A stretch of DNA of 64,000 nt from Isoetes taiwanensis (Eukaryota; Streptophyta; Lycopodiopsida; Isoetales; Isoetaceae). Below the pieces are notes generated by a model, which was not told where the DNA came from, searched no databases, and saw only the letters and a program-made list of their open reading frames with translations. The stretch spans positions 62,001 to 126,000 of the forward strand of contig JAJEKV010000338.1 of NCBI GenBank assembly GCA_021234155.1, in the 5' to 3' direction. Numbering within the stretch: the first letter of the stretch is position 1; every line of letters begins with the position of its first letter. Below are positions 47,301 through 60,365 of the stretch, piece by piece. The translations under genes were made by a program, and so were the position numbers.

Positions 47301-47892
47301 AGTCCATATTAGCGTGAGGAGCAAACCCCAAAGACTTTTTTAGTAAGTAGATATCAAAATACCAATGATGGCACTGGTCTAAGAAGTATGGGGCCAATGA
47401 TGGCAATTTGTGAAATGTGATTGTTGTTATTTAATTTGATCTAAGACTTGGAATAGTTAGGCAAACAAAGGCAACATACCGTTTGGCATATGTTACGTAT
47501 TTCGTCATCTCTTTAATCTCCAATATCTGGTCCTGATTTTAGACTCATGAAATATTGAGATATTCCATGTCTTGTGTCAACACGGGCAAGGCCTGTCCAT
47601 TCAACATAAATATTTGTGAATAAATATGGTATGTGTTCTCTTTGTGTTTACAAAAAAGGAAGTATGTCGATTTCAACCTAAGCTTGGTACAGTTGGTGGG
47701 AACATTTGGTGATCTACTATATAACACTTGGTTGCAGCATGTAGGTTCCCATTTGCATGAGATTGACTTGGGCTATTCGAAAGCATTTCAGATAGGATAC
47801 TTTTAAAAGCACACGTTTATTTTTGTTGGCAATGGTAAAGAGAAAGTCAATTACTTTTAAGAAATCGTTGTGCTCTAATATGTTCATTTTGT
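47301..47892. other. Unassigned stretch between two LINE tails
   Basis: About 590 bases, AT-rich, no supported gene or repeat. Confidence 0.4.
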
Positions 47893-48705
47893 ATGAGAAT
47901 AGAATAGAATAGAATAAAGTTTTTATCGTCCACGGAGACCAATGGCCTATGGGACCCAAACAGGAGGCGCAGCAAGCGTATTACTGTCCGGGTCCCCCCT
48001 TACCCTGAAGGGTTGTTTGGGAAAAAAACCGTGACAGGAATAGGTTTGCTGTCAAACTGTACAAATACAAATACAAATATATATCATGGGGGAAAGAAAT
48101 ATGTACACGTATCAGGTAAGTGCCCGAGGACCGAGCTGATCTCGACGATCCATGATCTCTTAAAGGTATGATCCCAACCTTCGTACTAAGCCCGTGCTCA
48201 GCATCTCATGCAGGGGCTGGCCAGGACAGAGCAGCTCAGCATAGCGTATCCGAATGCCATTATAGGCCAAACAACTCTGAAGGGTGTGGCATTCGTCTTC
48301 CACAGCTCCAACCTGGCAGTGTTGACAAAGCCTCCTAACGCGGCTCCCAAATCCAGCTTTCCCATCTCAATCCGGAGATGGTGTGCACCTGTGCGGATAG
48401 AGGCAATGGCTCTGCGCTTTTTCATGGGTAGATGAGTGCGCAGGTAGCATTGCAGGCCCCACTCTAACATGGGATTTATCTAGCATAGATAATGTGCCGT
48501 CTTGACCTGTTCAAGGGTGCTGGCATCCCATAGCTTGTTGAGGAAGCATGTGTCAAGGTACTGTCTGAGAGTGTAGCGACCTGCCTCCGTTTGCACTCGG
48601 ATGCACCTGCGCTCTTGCACATTCCATCTGGCCAGCCATTGAGCTCTCTTTTCCCAGTAGCAAGCTTTTAGGCATTGAGGCCCCATTGCCACCGTGTAAG
48701 CGAGG
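47893..48705 (-). mobile_element. 5'-truncated LINE, C-terminal region and ATTCT tail
   Basis: Minus strand. Begins near 48705 with LAYTVAMGPQCLKACYWEKR, then RCIRVQTEAG, LRQYLDTCFLNKLWDAS (about 48525-48580), LEWGLQCYLRTHLPMKKRRA and a C-terminal TNATPFRVVWP segment. Non-coding DNA follows with ttggtctccgtggacgataa and the tail (ATTCT)n at 47896-47915. It matches the C-terminal part of the LINE at 56985-58957. No RT is present, so it is a 3' fragment only. Confidence 0.8.
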
Positions 48706-48904
48706 TTATATGTGAGCACCAAAAATAACCATGGCACGATATGGAAGAAAGTTAATTTATGTGCCCTTTCCACTGGATCACATGATTCAATTACAGAAAA
48801 CAAAAAAAAAACAATCGATTGGTACGAAGCAATGTTTGGCATAATAAATACATATAGACAACATTGTTTTGCTCCCATGACCGACATGATGAGCTAGGTA
48901 ATTA
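48706..48904. other. Spacer between LINE fragments
   Basis: About 200 bases without recognised content. Confidence 0.35.
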
Positions 48905-49080
48905 CCATTCCGCCCTGTAAAGGGCTTTGCATCCCTGCCAAATGAGGCGGTGCATCAGCAGCAGAGCCCGAGTGTGCAGCCGATTTGGCAGTGCCCCCAT
49001 GCCTTTTACAGGCGGAATGCCCGACTCATGGCAATATACTTTGCCCAATTCATTTGGATAGCGGGAGGGCGTTTTGGCAG
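48905..49080 (-). mobile_element. Possible LINE-derived fragment
   Basis: The minus-strand frame holds RYPNELGKVYCHESGIPP then LPNRLHTRALLLMHRLIWQG. The second part resembles the 'L..L..RALLLKWLWR' stretch after the RT in plant LINEs. It is short and isolated, and could be chance similarity. Confidence 0.35.
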
Positions 49081-49648
49081 TGGTTAAGGCTATGATTGCC
49101 GTATTGCATTGTATTGAAAATAATAGTTTTTGCCATGTGAGAGGAGCTAAATTGATTGTTGCTATTTTGGGTGTTGTTTGCGGTTGTTGTATGGCATGCC
49201 ACCCAATGCATTTCAAAGAGTCATTTGCCCTAGTTAGACCTTCTGAAATGATTCCATCCATATTTTGTCCAAATATGCATGTTCTATTAGTTATAAATAT
49301 TGTGTTTTGGAGCTACTGTGGTATTATTGCTCATATAAATTTGTTAGATATTTTGGTCAAGAGAATTGAGCTTCAAAAAACTCCCCCTTATTTTGCTATT
49401 TCATATCATGGTTAATCTAAATAAAGTTTTTACAGATTTAGCTGAATCAACAAAGAACTAATTTATCTATGACGCCAGTAAGCAATCACTTGTTGCTAGC
49501 TTATCTTGATTAATTGTTTTTTTTTTTAATGGGATGCTTTGCAAGCAATTGTTTTCTCAAATCAGAAACGATGCAGACTCTTTTTGTTCCCACAGAACAG
49601 TACTGGAGGCCAGTGCTACAATTCAAAAGATAAAAACATTTCAAAAGA
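49081..49648. other. Unassigned stretch before the L1 LINE
   Basis: About 570 bases with a 113-codon plus-strand frame (49074-49415) and an overlapping minus-strand frame. Neither shows a recognised domain. Confidence 0.35.
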
Positions 49649-49666
49649 ATAACTTCATATTTTGCT

Positions 49667-51766
49667 AAAGCTTGCGATAGTGTTGATTGGGGCTTCTTGG
49701 AGAAGTGTCTTCTTGCACTTGGGTTTGGGGAATCATTCACAAGGAATGTCATGAAGCTCCATACATCGCCCGGATCATTGTCCTTTTCGAGGCGAGCCAT
49801 CATCGGATATTTTTGTAGTGGGTAGAGGAATTCGACAAGGTTATCCCTTAGCACCCTTGCTTTTCACAATTGTGGCAGAAGTATTGTCCCAGCTCTTCTC
49901 TGTGGCTCCCCAAGATGGCGTTATTCAAGGCCTCCCAATGGACGATGGTTCTCAAGAGGTATGTAACCAATATGCCGATGACACTTTTTTGTTCCTAATT
50001 GCCGAGGCTGAGAATCTTCGTAATGCTAAGCTATTATTAGACACATTCTCCTTAGCATCAGGAGTCCTTGTAGGGTGGCAAAAATGTACAGCTTTGTGGA
50101 CGTTGGACAGTCCCATCCCTCCCTGTATCCATGGAAGATTCTTCTGCATGGCAACACCACAAAGCTGCTTGGTATCCCAGTTGGAATTCACGTCTCTGCT
50201 TCAGATGCTTGGGATGAAATCATTAGTGGGTTGCAAAAGCACTTGTTTTGGTGGAATCTGACTAAACCGGTCCATGCACGGTAGAATCACTGTGGCTAAA
50301 TGTGTTCTTAGTAATACTCATGTCTACATGGCGTCTGCTCTATTAGCTCCGCAGTGTAAGATGGAGGAGATTGTGCGTATTGTCAGATATTTTATTTGGG
50401 GTGGAAATGAGTTAGGAGCGGTGGTCAAGGTAGCTTGGGCTGAAATGCATTAGACCTAAAATTTGGTGGTCTTGGTATGTTGGATTTTCACCTCCAAAGC
50501 AAGGTGATGATATCAAAGTTCATTTGGAGGATTTTCATTGGTAAGGATGATTCTCCTGGCCTGAGGTTGTTGGTGCAGTCGATTCAGCATTGTCTCCCAT
50601 TTCATAAGGCCATCATTAAGCCCCTCCTTCCTTGGGCTTTGCTTTATCATATGCATCCATATCATAATGCTTCTCCCTTTCTAAAGGGGTTGCTTGCTGC
50701 TTGGGACACTATCAGGTCTCTTTTCCATATTAATCCTGAGGCATGTCTTCAGTTGTCCACTCCATGCTGGTGGATTCCTTTGCGGGGACACTTGGAGAAT
50801 GTGCCTCTAAGTGTGTTGTTGTTCATCCAAAGACACAACGACGATGGGTAGCATTTGGTATCGCACTATTGCAGACTTGGTATGAGTCCTGGTCATCTCA
50901 TGTCATGGGAAGCATTTAGAACAAAGTTCTTGTTGTACAGATGGGACGAGTAACTGAATCGTATTGCCGCATTGTTGCCACGGGATTTGGTCCCGATTGA
51001 GGTAGTCGTATGGGGTTGCCATCGGGATATCCGGCCAGGCGGTTTGTGTCTTCTCAGGTATAAATTGCTTTTGCATTCGACTGAAATCCTGCCCCCATCT
51101 AATAGGTGGCATCTTGGTCCCTCGGCCACAATGGAAAAGTGTTTGGATATGGGTATGGGATAAGTCGCTTCATCCCAAAGTAGTAGTTTTGTGGTGGCAA
51201 GTGATCCATAGATGCCCTCGAGTCAACGGGTTAGTTCATAAAATGGATAATCGGATTTCAGAGCTCGTCCTTTATGCCAGCAAAGGGTTGAGAGTATTGA
51301 GCATTGTTTTTTTCTTGTGTGAGCGGCTTGGTGGGCATGGTCTTGGTTGTTGACCCTTTTTTTGGCACGTCTCGATCTAGCCGGCAAATTTTGCTTGCTA
51401 TCTATCCCGATGCTTGGCCCAAACTACGGAAGCGAGCTTTTCATCTCGCATGTGGGCGGCTTTTATGGTCAATCGGAAGAGGAGGAGGTTGTTTATCTTT
51501 AAGGGCGTTAGATATCTGCGAGATGAGATTGTTCTTTGGGTGCAAAATAAAATTGTTATGGCTTACAATTGTTCTTCTCTTGATCAAGAGAAGAAAGTAC
51601 TGATCTGGCATACTCACCTTCAGATTCATTCTTTTGCATAGGCAGGTGGTTGTGCTCAGTTGGATCGGTTTGTCCATTGGGGTTATAATCCTGTCTTTGC
51701 ATTTTATGTTGCTCTGGTTTTTAGTTGGTGAATAAAGCTTGTCGTCCTTCAAAAAAAAAAGGGGGG
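49667..51766 (+). mobile_element. 5'-truncated L1-type LINE with RT and zf-RVT, bounded by target duplication
   Basis: Plant L1-like LINE starting inside the RT: CDSVDWGFLEKCLLALGFG (49677-49735), RGIRQGYPLAPLLFTIVAE (about 49824-49880) and the active-site box QYADDTFLFL (about 49968-49998). C-terminal blocks include VYMASALLAPQCK, RYFIWGGNE (about 50385) and a zf-RVT-like WDKSLHPKVVVLWWQVIHR (about 51158-51215). It ends in a 3' UTR, poly(A) 51751-51760 and GGGGGG. Flanks: ataacttcatattttgct (49649-49666) and ataaattcatatttgct (51767-51783), a clear target-site duplication. Frames are broken but the RT region is fairly open, so it is moderately old. Confidence 0.88.
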
Positions 51767-51783
51767 ATAAATTCATATTTGCT

Positions 51784-54700
51784 TCAAAGCAATGTTAGTG
51801 CTATTTTCAAATTTCTCAATGTTAAGGAATGTGCATGCTGAACAGGGGTCCATCACATTTGTCGAGTACTTGGATTTGCAAGAAGAACAACAATGATCGC
51901 ATCATGTTGAGGCTTGAAGCAAGTGTTTAAAGAGGTTTACTTTTCTTTTCCTTTTTTTTTTTTGGTTATATTGTAGAAAATTTGCACTCGGGGATTATAT
52001 GCATAGATATTATTTAAATTATTGTGGCAATCAGAGAGAATGTCATCCAAACTTATCATTGCATGCTTTAATGCCATTTTTGCAGGGCATAGCAGTTTTG
52101 CAATTTGGAAGACATCTAAAGCCATTGTATAATCTGTTGTAATTGTATAGATTTTCCATTTACAACATCGACTGGTGTAGAGGCTTATGACAATTTGAAA
52201 CCTCCAATTTCTGCGGAATCTTAAACAACTGCACGAACAAAGGATGAGTATTTCGATGAATTCTACGTGGAGGAATCACAAGATAAGTGGAATGCTACTT
52301 TCTTTAAATTTCTTTGCTATCCTCTTTTCTTCTAGCAGTTGCATGATTAGATTATTGGGAGGATTGCCACAACAATGATGGGTTTGAAAGAACTTAGATT
52401 TTGCAGTGCTTAATAGATGATGATGCAAAATATTCATCAGGAGCTTTTAAATATAGTTTCAAATGGGAGAGAAAGCTAGGATAAAGAAGGGATCAAAGGG
52501 TAAAAGCACATTGTAGTGGATCACTTGGCATGTCCCCCTTGTCCCCCTTTTTCGTGATGCAAGGCTAGTACCAAATTGTGGCGTGAACCATAGTGATTGT
52601 AAAAAACATAGTAACTGCCAAAAAGATTTAGTAACTGCCAAATTTAGATTCGATGATCCAATTTAAATTCCTAACAAACCAATGGGAATGCATTTAGTTT
52701 AATTCTAGTAGTTTATTCAGTAGTATAAAGTTTATTTTCTGCACAGAGATATTTGATTTGTTGCAGAAAATCAATCAAACAAGTTTTCTCAGAAATTTAA
52801 GTAAGAATAATGTTTATTTTCAGATTTCTTCATGTACCAGTTTTCTGTGAACTGCAGGATATTTGTTTGAATGACAGCTATGGTGTGTGCTCCTAGATTT
52901 AGCTGATGAAGCAAACATTGAATTCTTTGATGATCCTTGGCCAGTTTTACCAACTCTAAATACCCATACATAAAAAAAAATCTTAGCATTGGTAAGATTG
53001 GCTGGAGAGAATCAAAGGATTTCAATGCTCATCTCCATTCCTCCATGACTCCTTCAGATGCGTGGGTTCAAATTTCATATGCAAAGCCAAGTAATATCAT
53101 AGCCAACTGGTAATTCTAAAGTTTAATATCAATAATCTTCTTTTTTTTGGGTACTGAGAGTTATCGTACCTTTGTGATGATGCCAAAAGATTATATTCTA
53201 GGACAAAGTGTGGTATATTATGAAGTGCCAAATGATCTAAATGATTTGACATGCATTCAATTTGGCGAGGCGTGAAACTCCTAGGTTATAAAGCTTATGC
53301 ATGACATCTCTTCCAATTTTTTTCTCATCCCATGAAGCGAAGCGCTACTCAAATTCTTTAAGAAGAACCCGAGTCTCTTCCAAAAGACCTTGGGTTGAGT
53401 TCCCCCTCTAGAATTTTTTCTGCAAAAGACCTTTGATTCTTCTGATTCTGATATAAAGGATGAGGAAGAAGATGAAAAATCTGAGAAGGATGAGCAATGA
53501 TGGATTACAGTGGTGCTTCAAGGTTGGCTGGGCTGTGGGGCTAAAATTGAGTGGTCTTAAGAGGAAGAAAAACATTCAAAAAATTCAAAAGAAGATGCCG
53601 ATGAAGAAGCAGACATTGAAGAATTTCTTTTTTTGGATTAAAGATGACACCCCCGATAAATGTACTTTTGATTTCCTCTCCTTTTAGTAATTTATTTTTT
53701 ATTAATTGTTTTAACTTAATATTTATGTTACGGATTATGAAAAAGAAGGCAGCTCGGGTCCAATTTTATTTTTCTGTAAATTTCTTTTTTCTAAACATGC
53801 CTTCAGGCTTTTTTTTGTAAAAAAAAATTGGTGAAAAGGCTTTGGGCCTCTAATTTCAAGCCTCTGGGCTCTTGTAATGAAAAGCCTTTGGGTGTGAGTC
53901 TTGAAAGCCCTTGAGCAGAAAAAAGTTTTAATATATGATCTTTCATCCATCTATCTTTAAATTTTGTTTGATATAATAGACTTTAATATATGATCTATCC
54001 TATCTATTTATTTTCAAACTTTGTGTAAATTGTAATCATTCATGCAATTCACAAGGTTTAGAGTTCACTTCATTTTGCAATTCATAGGGTTTAAGATTCA
54101 CTTCTTCCTGCCATTTTGCATCAAAATTTGATTGCGTCATAATTTTGGAACCCACCACGTATACAACTCAAAAATCATATGCCAACACATCATATGCCAA
54201 CACATCCACTGTCAACCCACAATAATTAAGAGGACAAGAATAGTAATTGGCCAATTGAGATAATCACCATTAGTTAATTCAAATTCCTAACAAGGTGCAT
54301 CTTGTGATACAAACTGTGTTGTCTTCTCATTACTTTACTTTGTGACGAAAATTGTGTTTTTTACATAGGAATTTACAATTAAGTCTAAATTTGTGAGAAA
54401 ACTGTACGTAGTAATATTAATCTGCTCAAAATTTTACAAATTCGTTTTGAAGGGAAATATAACCCTGGATTTACATTTCAAAATTTATATTTTTTTAGGA
54501 AAATATAACCCTATATTTGTTCAAACAAAATTCTCAGAGGTCGTTAAGAAACAAGTGAAGACTCAAATAATGGTGGTATATTATAAAATTGGAAATCTCT
54601 TTCCTGAGTTACATGGGTTTAAGTGGCAGAGGTCATCTGGGCCAGTTCTGATCCATGGATCAGGAATAGTCCCAGGGACAGGTCTAGTATTAACGTTTTG

Positions 54701-54960
54701 AAGGGATCCTTAGATTATAATTCAGATGATGATGATTCAGTTGTTGATAATAGTAACATGATTAATCCAAGGTGCCATGTTAGGAACATCTTCTAAAATG
54801 TCTGGTCTAACATGCAATCCAACTAGGCAGGACTACAACCTGAAAAATCAACCAATAAATTGGTTGTGGCCTTAATATTTCCGTCAAAATACTTCTTTTC
54901 TTCCTCTTTTTGTTCCTCTTTTTCTTTTTCTTTTTTCTTTTTTCTTTTTGGTGTGTTATG
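51784..54960. other. Non-genic stretch with weak exon-like pieces
   Basis: No supported gene. Two stretches look weakly coding on the plus strand. Around 52170-52300 one reads EAYDNLKPPISAES and TTARTKDEYFDEFYVEESQ, separated by a stop. Around 53420-53640 an acidic frame has DSSDSDIKDEEEDEKSEKDEQ-type composition, broken by stops. Neither can be assigned to a family. Short duplications such as catatgccaacacat lie near 54177-54205. Confidence 0.35.
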
Positions 54961-54968
54961 GGAGATGT

Positions 54969-55010
54969 TTTTTTTTTTTTTTTTTTTTTTGGGAAAAAAA
55001 AAAAAAAAAA
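54969..55010. repeat. Poly(T) run followed by poly(A) run
   Basis: About 22 T's, then ggg, then about 18 A's. A CT-rich tract (ttttcttttt words) lies just before it at 54895-54955. Such a T-GGG-A structure can form a hairpin and is prone to sequencing and assembly error, so exact lengths are unreliable. Confidence 0.8.
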
Positions 55011-55140
55011 ACTCAAAAAACATTGGCAAATTCATGAATAACATATAAACTATCAAATATAGCACAAATCCCATCACACACAAAACAAAAGGTTCCATTT
55101 TTTTTCCGATGCAAAATGCGGCCACGATAACATTATCTCT
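55011..55140 (+). repeat. Interspersed repeat shared with the right window edge
   Basis: The order ctcaaaaaacattggcaaattcatgaataacatata, agcacaaatcccat, acaaaaca, then gatgcaaaatgcg, gcggccac-ataaca recurs in the same direction at about 63835-63975. The element type is unknown. In both places A- or T-rich runs adjoin it. Confidence 0.7.
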
Positions 55141-55335
55141 TCAATATCTTCATAAAAGTTTTATGCACTACAATGATGCAGGACAAAGGGCATGACCAAA
55201 ATGATCAGCTGGGCAGAGTTGTTTTTTTTCCGATGCGATAACATTATCTCTTCAATATCTTCATAAACGTTTTATGCACTACAATGATGCAAGACAAAGG
55301 GCATGACCAAAATGATCAGCTGGGCAGAGTTGCTA
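55098..55335 (+). repeat. Tandem duplication of about 120 bp
   Basis: The segment ttttttttccgatgc...gataacattatctcttcaat...gggcatgaccaaaatgatcagctgggcagagttg occurs at about 55098-55222 and again at about 55225-55331, with few differences. The second copy lacks about 18 bases (aaaatgcggccac region). No coding function is seen. Confidence 0.8.
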
Positions 55336-55769
55336 CTGTGCAAACCATGTTTTAGTCAACTAGTGGGGTGTGAAACCCTACCAAATCCGCCTGGAAATTT
55401 ATTGTTTTGACCTAGAAAACTTAGCCAAATATGATGGATATCATAGATCATCAGAAAGATCCCAAAGCTTTACCATCAAATATGCATGGCATGCACTTTG
55501 CAAAAAGGTATCCGGATTGAAAAGTACAAAAACTAGGTACCTATCTTAATAGATCTGAGTCAGTCCAGGAAATGCGAAAGGCATTTTGTTACAAAACCCT
55601 TGTCCCCATATAAAAACAAACATGTGCATAAGTAATGGACACAACTTCTCTAACACTTCCTTTGTATTGAAAGTAGTTATAGATGACCATGTAGCCAAGT
55701 CATAGTAAACACTTACCTTGTTTAAGAATTTTGTAACACCAGGCCTGAATAAAAGTATCTTGTATTTTT

Positions 55770-56660
55770 GTATACTCTAAAGTGTGTAGGCCAAGTATTT
55801 CAAGTTTTTTCAGACTTTGAATATGTTTTAATCAAAACACCATTGAGGTCCATAATCAATAGCTTTCTATTCACAATCATATCTCTGTTGTGTGCTGCTT
55901 CACTTGTTTCTTCACGTGTTTCGAATGTCTTTGCAACTATCTCAACGCTTATTTCAAATGTCTTGGTAACTGGATCAACACAATATTGGCTGAATTATAT
56001 TTACCTCAACTATAGTTTCTCCCACAAAAGTTGACTCAACACTTATTTCAAATGTCTTGGCAGCTCTATCAACACAATATTAAACCATTGCTGTCTGAAT
56101 TATATTTGCTTCAACTATTTTATCTCCCACAAAAGGTAACTCAACTATAGTTTCTGGAGCTAATGGTTGTTGAACTATAGTTGCCTTACGTATATTTTTT
56201 GGAACTAAAGGTGGCTCAACTATAATTGATTGAATCATATTTGGCTCAACTTGTTAAGCTCTACTTGCTGCCTCAACTGCTGATGCTGATGTGTCAAATG
56301 CTTGAGTGTCGTGGAAATTCAAGAGTAATTGGCTTCACTTTTGGTTCTTCTCTCCTTTTCTTCACTTTATTGATGACCTTTGATTTCTCCTTTTCATTAT
56401 CAAATCTGTTTGAATTTCGTGTAGACCTACATTAGAACAAAACAAATTCAAATAACACTGCAAAGCAATTTAAAAATTATTGATTAATAACAATCAAAAG
56501 ATCAACCTTCTAATGGCTACAACACTTCCTTTCACTAATATGGAAATATCTTCAATTGGTATAGCTTGAAATAGATTACCTTCTTTTGGAGTTGGGGCCT
56601 GATCTTCTTCAACAACAATGTTAGTGGCAGCAGATTGAGTGTAACTATTGATTATGTATG
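55770..56660 (-). pseudogene. Degenerate gene with VE-rich repeats
   Basis: Minus strand. An exon-like piece at 56500-56640 reads NIVVEEDQAPTPKEGNLF and AIPIEDISILVKGSVVAIRR. After a possible intron it continues with STRNSNRFDNEKEK and KKRREEPKVKPITLEFP (56340-56430). Repeated units of the type PETIVE and GDKIVEANII follow (55990-56200), full of stops. The acidic start, basic KKRREE segment and VE-rich repeats recall the KVEET repeats of the pseudogene at 16993-20519. It may be a decayed member of the same family, but no RING or protease part is seen. This relationship is a guess. Confidence 0.3.
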
Positions 56661-56984
56661 AAAAGTACATATAGACATATATACAATAAATTTAGCATGT
56701 CCTGCGGTGCAAGTTCTAGTTACCATGTTTCTACGATGCAATTTTATACCGGTGCATGTTTCAGGATATTATCAAGAATTAGAAAACTTTTTATTTTGAT
56801 CATGAGGTGCTTACTCATGTTATTACTTTAGGTATGTGGTGCTTGCGCACTTGTATATAAAATTCTGGAAGATACTTTTGAAAACTTTCTACTTTGAGCT
56901 TGAGGTGCTTATTCATGGGTCTCTAGAACATGATAGAATCCTCTATAATATTCAAAGACATTCTATTTTGACTATTTGCAGGCT

Positions 56985-58957
56985 TTCAAAAAAACTTTCG
57001 AGATCCTCGAGCAGCAATTGACAGGATGGGCAAAGGCAACAGAAGTGCGGGCACTCATGCAAGTAGGATTCAGGCCGAGACACTCAACCATAGATCATAT
57101 CTTCACGGTGCGGACTCTGATTGAGGACAGCAAGAACCGTCGGCAAGATCTGTATTGGCCAAGGCTTTTGACACCGCGGCCTCGAAATGCTTTGTTGGCA
57201 AGATTGCAAAACGAGGCGTCCGCCCCGGCTGCGGACGCGCGATTGTACAAAAGTTATATAAGACATGCACCCGGCCGGCCGCAAGAAGCGGGGCCAACCA
57301 TTCGAGAGCAGATTGGGGTCCGCCGGGGATGCCCTCTCTCCCACATTATTTGGCCTCAGATATTGATCAGTGAAGAGATGGTCAGATGGGCCCATGGTAG
57401 ACCGCCGAAGTATTCGGATCCTTGAATGTGCCTCGGTATGTTCGACACACCGCATAAATGGGTAGAAGCGACTACTCATGAACGTCTAGACGGTTTTGCC
57501 CAGCCGGTTAAGGACATGTCGGTTAGGAACGTTACAATGGCTCGCTGATAATGGGGGCATTGGGGCTCACCTCCTACACCAAATCATCAGGAAAGCTGAT
57601 CTATGCTGACGATGTGGACCTCTTAGCACACGCTCAGGCAGACATATAACGCCATCTCGATGCCTTGGACATATTTTGCCAGGTAACTGACATGCGCGTC
57701 AACTTAGCCAAAACCAAGGTAGTTCTGGTATCGTCTGCATGCCAGCCAAGGGCCCCAACCCTCACTTATCGTGGCCAAAACGTTGAAGTGGTGTCTGGTT
57801 ACAAATATTTCGGGGTGGAGTTCCCGTCGGCCATGAACTGGGACAATTCCATCTGGCTGTGAGCCGCAGCAGGTTGGAAGGCACTCTATGCAATGTAGAA
57901 CAATAGCCACAAGGCAGAGTTGTATAATTGGGCCCACTAGTTGCACCTATTCAAGGTGCTAGCAGAATCGGTGCTTTTGTATGGGGTCGAGGTCTGGGCC
58001 CGGTGACTTCCCTCACCACTTGGAATGACTTGGGGCAGGTGCAGAAACCTTTCTTGGCATGGGCCCTGGGGGTGAAATCCATAGTTTCATACCAGATACT
58101 GTTGTAGGAAACAAGTTTCTTGCCTCTTCTTGGGGGGGCCCTTGATGCACAGACACATCGTCCACTTCCAGAAGGTGGTCAACATGGACGATACTCGTCT
58201 CCCTAACCTCGCTTACACCGTGGCAATGGGGCCTCAATGCCTAAAAGCCTGCTGGCGGGAAAAGAGAGCTCAGTGGTTGGCCAGATAGAATGTGCAGGCG
58301 CATAGGTGCATCCGAGTGCAAACGGAGGCAGATCGGCACAGTCTCAGACAGTATCTTGACACATGCTTCCTCAGCAAGCTATGGGATGCTAGCATCCTTG
58401 AACAGGTCAAGGCGGCACATTATCAATGCCACATAAATTCCATGTTGGAGCGGGGCCCGCAATGCTACCTGCACACTCATCTACCCATGAAAAATAGTAG
58501 ATCCATTGCCTCTTATCCGCACATGTGCACACATCTCTGGTGAGACGGGGAGATGGATTGGGGAGCCGCGTCAGGAGAGGCTTTGTCAACTCTACCAGGA
58601 TATGCTGAGCTGGTCCGTCCTGGCCAGCCCCTGCATTAGATGTTGAGCACGAGCTCGGTACGGAGGTTGGGATCATACTTTTAAGAGATGATGGATCGCC
58701 GAGATCAGCTCGGTCCTCGGGCACTTACCTGATTCATGTACATATTTTTGTCCCCCATGGTATATATTTGTATTTGTATTTGTATTTGTATAGTTTGACA
58801 GCAAACCTATTCCTTTCACGATTTTTCCCCCAAACAACCCTTCGGGGCGAGGAGGGGGTTTTTTAACCCGAACAGTAATACGCTTGCTGCACCTCCTGTT
58901 TGGATGATAAAAACTCTATTCTATTCTATTCTATTTTATTCTATTCTATTCTATTCT
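56985..58957 (+). mobile_element. LINE fragment with ATTCT-repeat tail
   Basis: 5'-truncated within the RT at about 56985: FEILEQQLTGWAK, GFRPRHSTIDHIFTVRTLIE (57067-57125), RRGCPLS (about 57322-57345), YADDVDLLAHA (57602-57635), then FCQVTDMRVNLAKTKVVL (57674-57730). The C-terminal region has YTVAMGPQCLKACW, RVQTEADRHSLRQYLDTCFL (about 58315-58373) and CHINSMLERGPQCYLHTHLP (58428-58488). Its 3' end is ttttaacccgaacagtaata and then cctcctgtttggatgataaa before the (ATTCT)n tail (58913-58957). It is closest to the copies at 36.1 and 47.9 kb. Several frameshifts and stops are present, so it is not active. Confidence 0.85.
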
Positions 58958-60365
58958 CACTTTCAATACATGTGTAGATTATAAGTTCATGTTATACAAA
59001 AAGTGTAACTAGATATATTTTTAGAGACAAGATTTTGACCTTTTTTTTCCATGTACTTACAATCATTTCTTTTTAACATATGGGCAAACCCATCAGGAAA
59101 CAACAAACTATTAATGCGCAGGACACTCAAGGGACCAGGAAAATAAAAGCCAAAGAACAAGTATCGAATTCCTATATGAGAGAATTGAATTAAAAATTTT
59201 ATCGACTGCAAAAGGACGTCCATGGAATCCAGTACAACAGAGAGGATAATAAATCTATGGAATCCAGTACAACAGATAGAATAATAAGTCCATTATTGTG
59301 CAAAATTTAGAAAACCCCACCCCAAACAATTTTCAAGAGAAAAGACTCAAGAGTGATGAGCTTATCGAGATAAATATATATGTATCAATGTGTTGGCTAT
59401 TGATCTAGGTGGGGAAAATTGGACGAGCAACTCCATGATATAAGATGTAATACCACCACCTTTGACATCTACAAAGTATAACTGGTTATAGGAGTAACTA
59501 ACACAAATTTAATAGTCTCAAACGCTAGACAAATTTGAAAGGTACAGTATTCATCTTCAAGTGCTCCTATATTTTGTAACATTGGCATATCCTTGTCTAC
59601 ACAAATAGATGCAATTGTGTATCTCTTTATAGGCAAGTGTGCTTACATGTATGTGGCATGATCAAGCATAGTTTCAAACGAGTGAGATGGACATTGCTAT
59701 TCAGAGGAGATTAACAAAAACAAGTCTAGATTTAGATTTTTCTAGATAGTTGTAAGCTGCATGATTGGGACAAGTTAGTGTGTGCAACATAGACTTGTCC
59801 TACTTAAATAGGAGATTGAACTGCAAGGTGAACAATTTCCATGAATTTCATAGGGCTACAGTCCAAAATGTTTGTATCTTTGCATACTTCCACTTTGTTA
59901 AAATATATGGTTTTGATGATACATTTGACAAGTAATTTGATAGCATCGTGTGCGAAAACATTTTGCTTTTAGTTCATTCTCCTTCCCCCCTTCCCCTTGA
60001 CTATCCCCAAAGTAGGCCTTTATTGAAAACAAAACACATGGTGGGGGCTATGCACGAGTATGGACTATTATGGACTATTACAATTAGTGTATTCAACATG
60101 CTAAGCATGGGCTATTTGTGCAGTAGATATAGAGGCTATGCACCTAGAGTGATAGCGCTATTCGACTTTGAGGTGAATAGCTGGTATTGATCCATGATTT
60201 TGTTTTAGCCCACAAACATATACTTCACATGGTTTAAGAATGCAACACGTGCATATGATATTCAGATTTGTTGGAACTTTAGTAGAAAATATGTATTTTA
60301 TGATACGTTAGTTAGAGCGCCTTTATGGGCTATATGTTGACCATTGAATGGCAAGTCATTTAGAC
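58958..60365. other. Non-genic upstream region of MYB gene 2
   Basis: About 1.4 kb of AT-rich DNA without supported genes. A near-repeat ggaatccagtacaacaga occurs at 59223 and 59260. It may hold distal promoter elements of the MYB gene. Confidence 0.4.

Noticed and set aside
54823-55125. Lysine-rich open frames across the T and A runs
   Set aside because: They are translations of homopolymer and CT-rich tracts, not genes.
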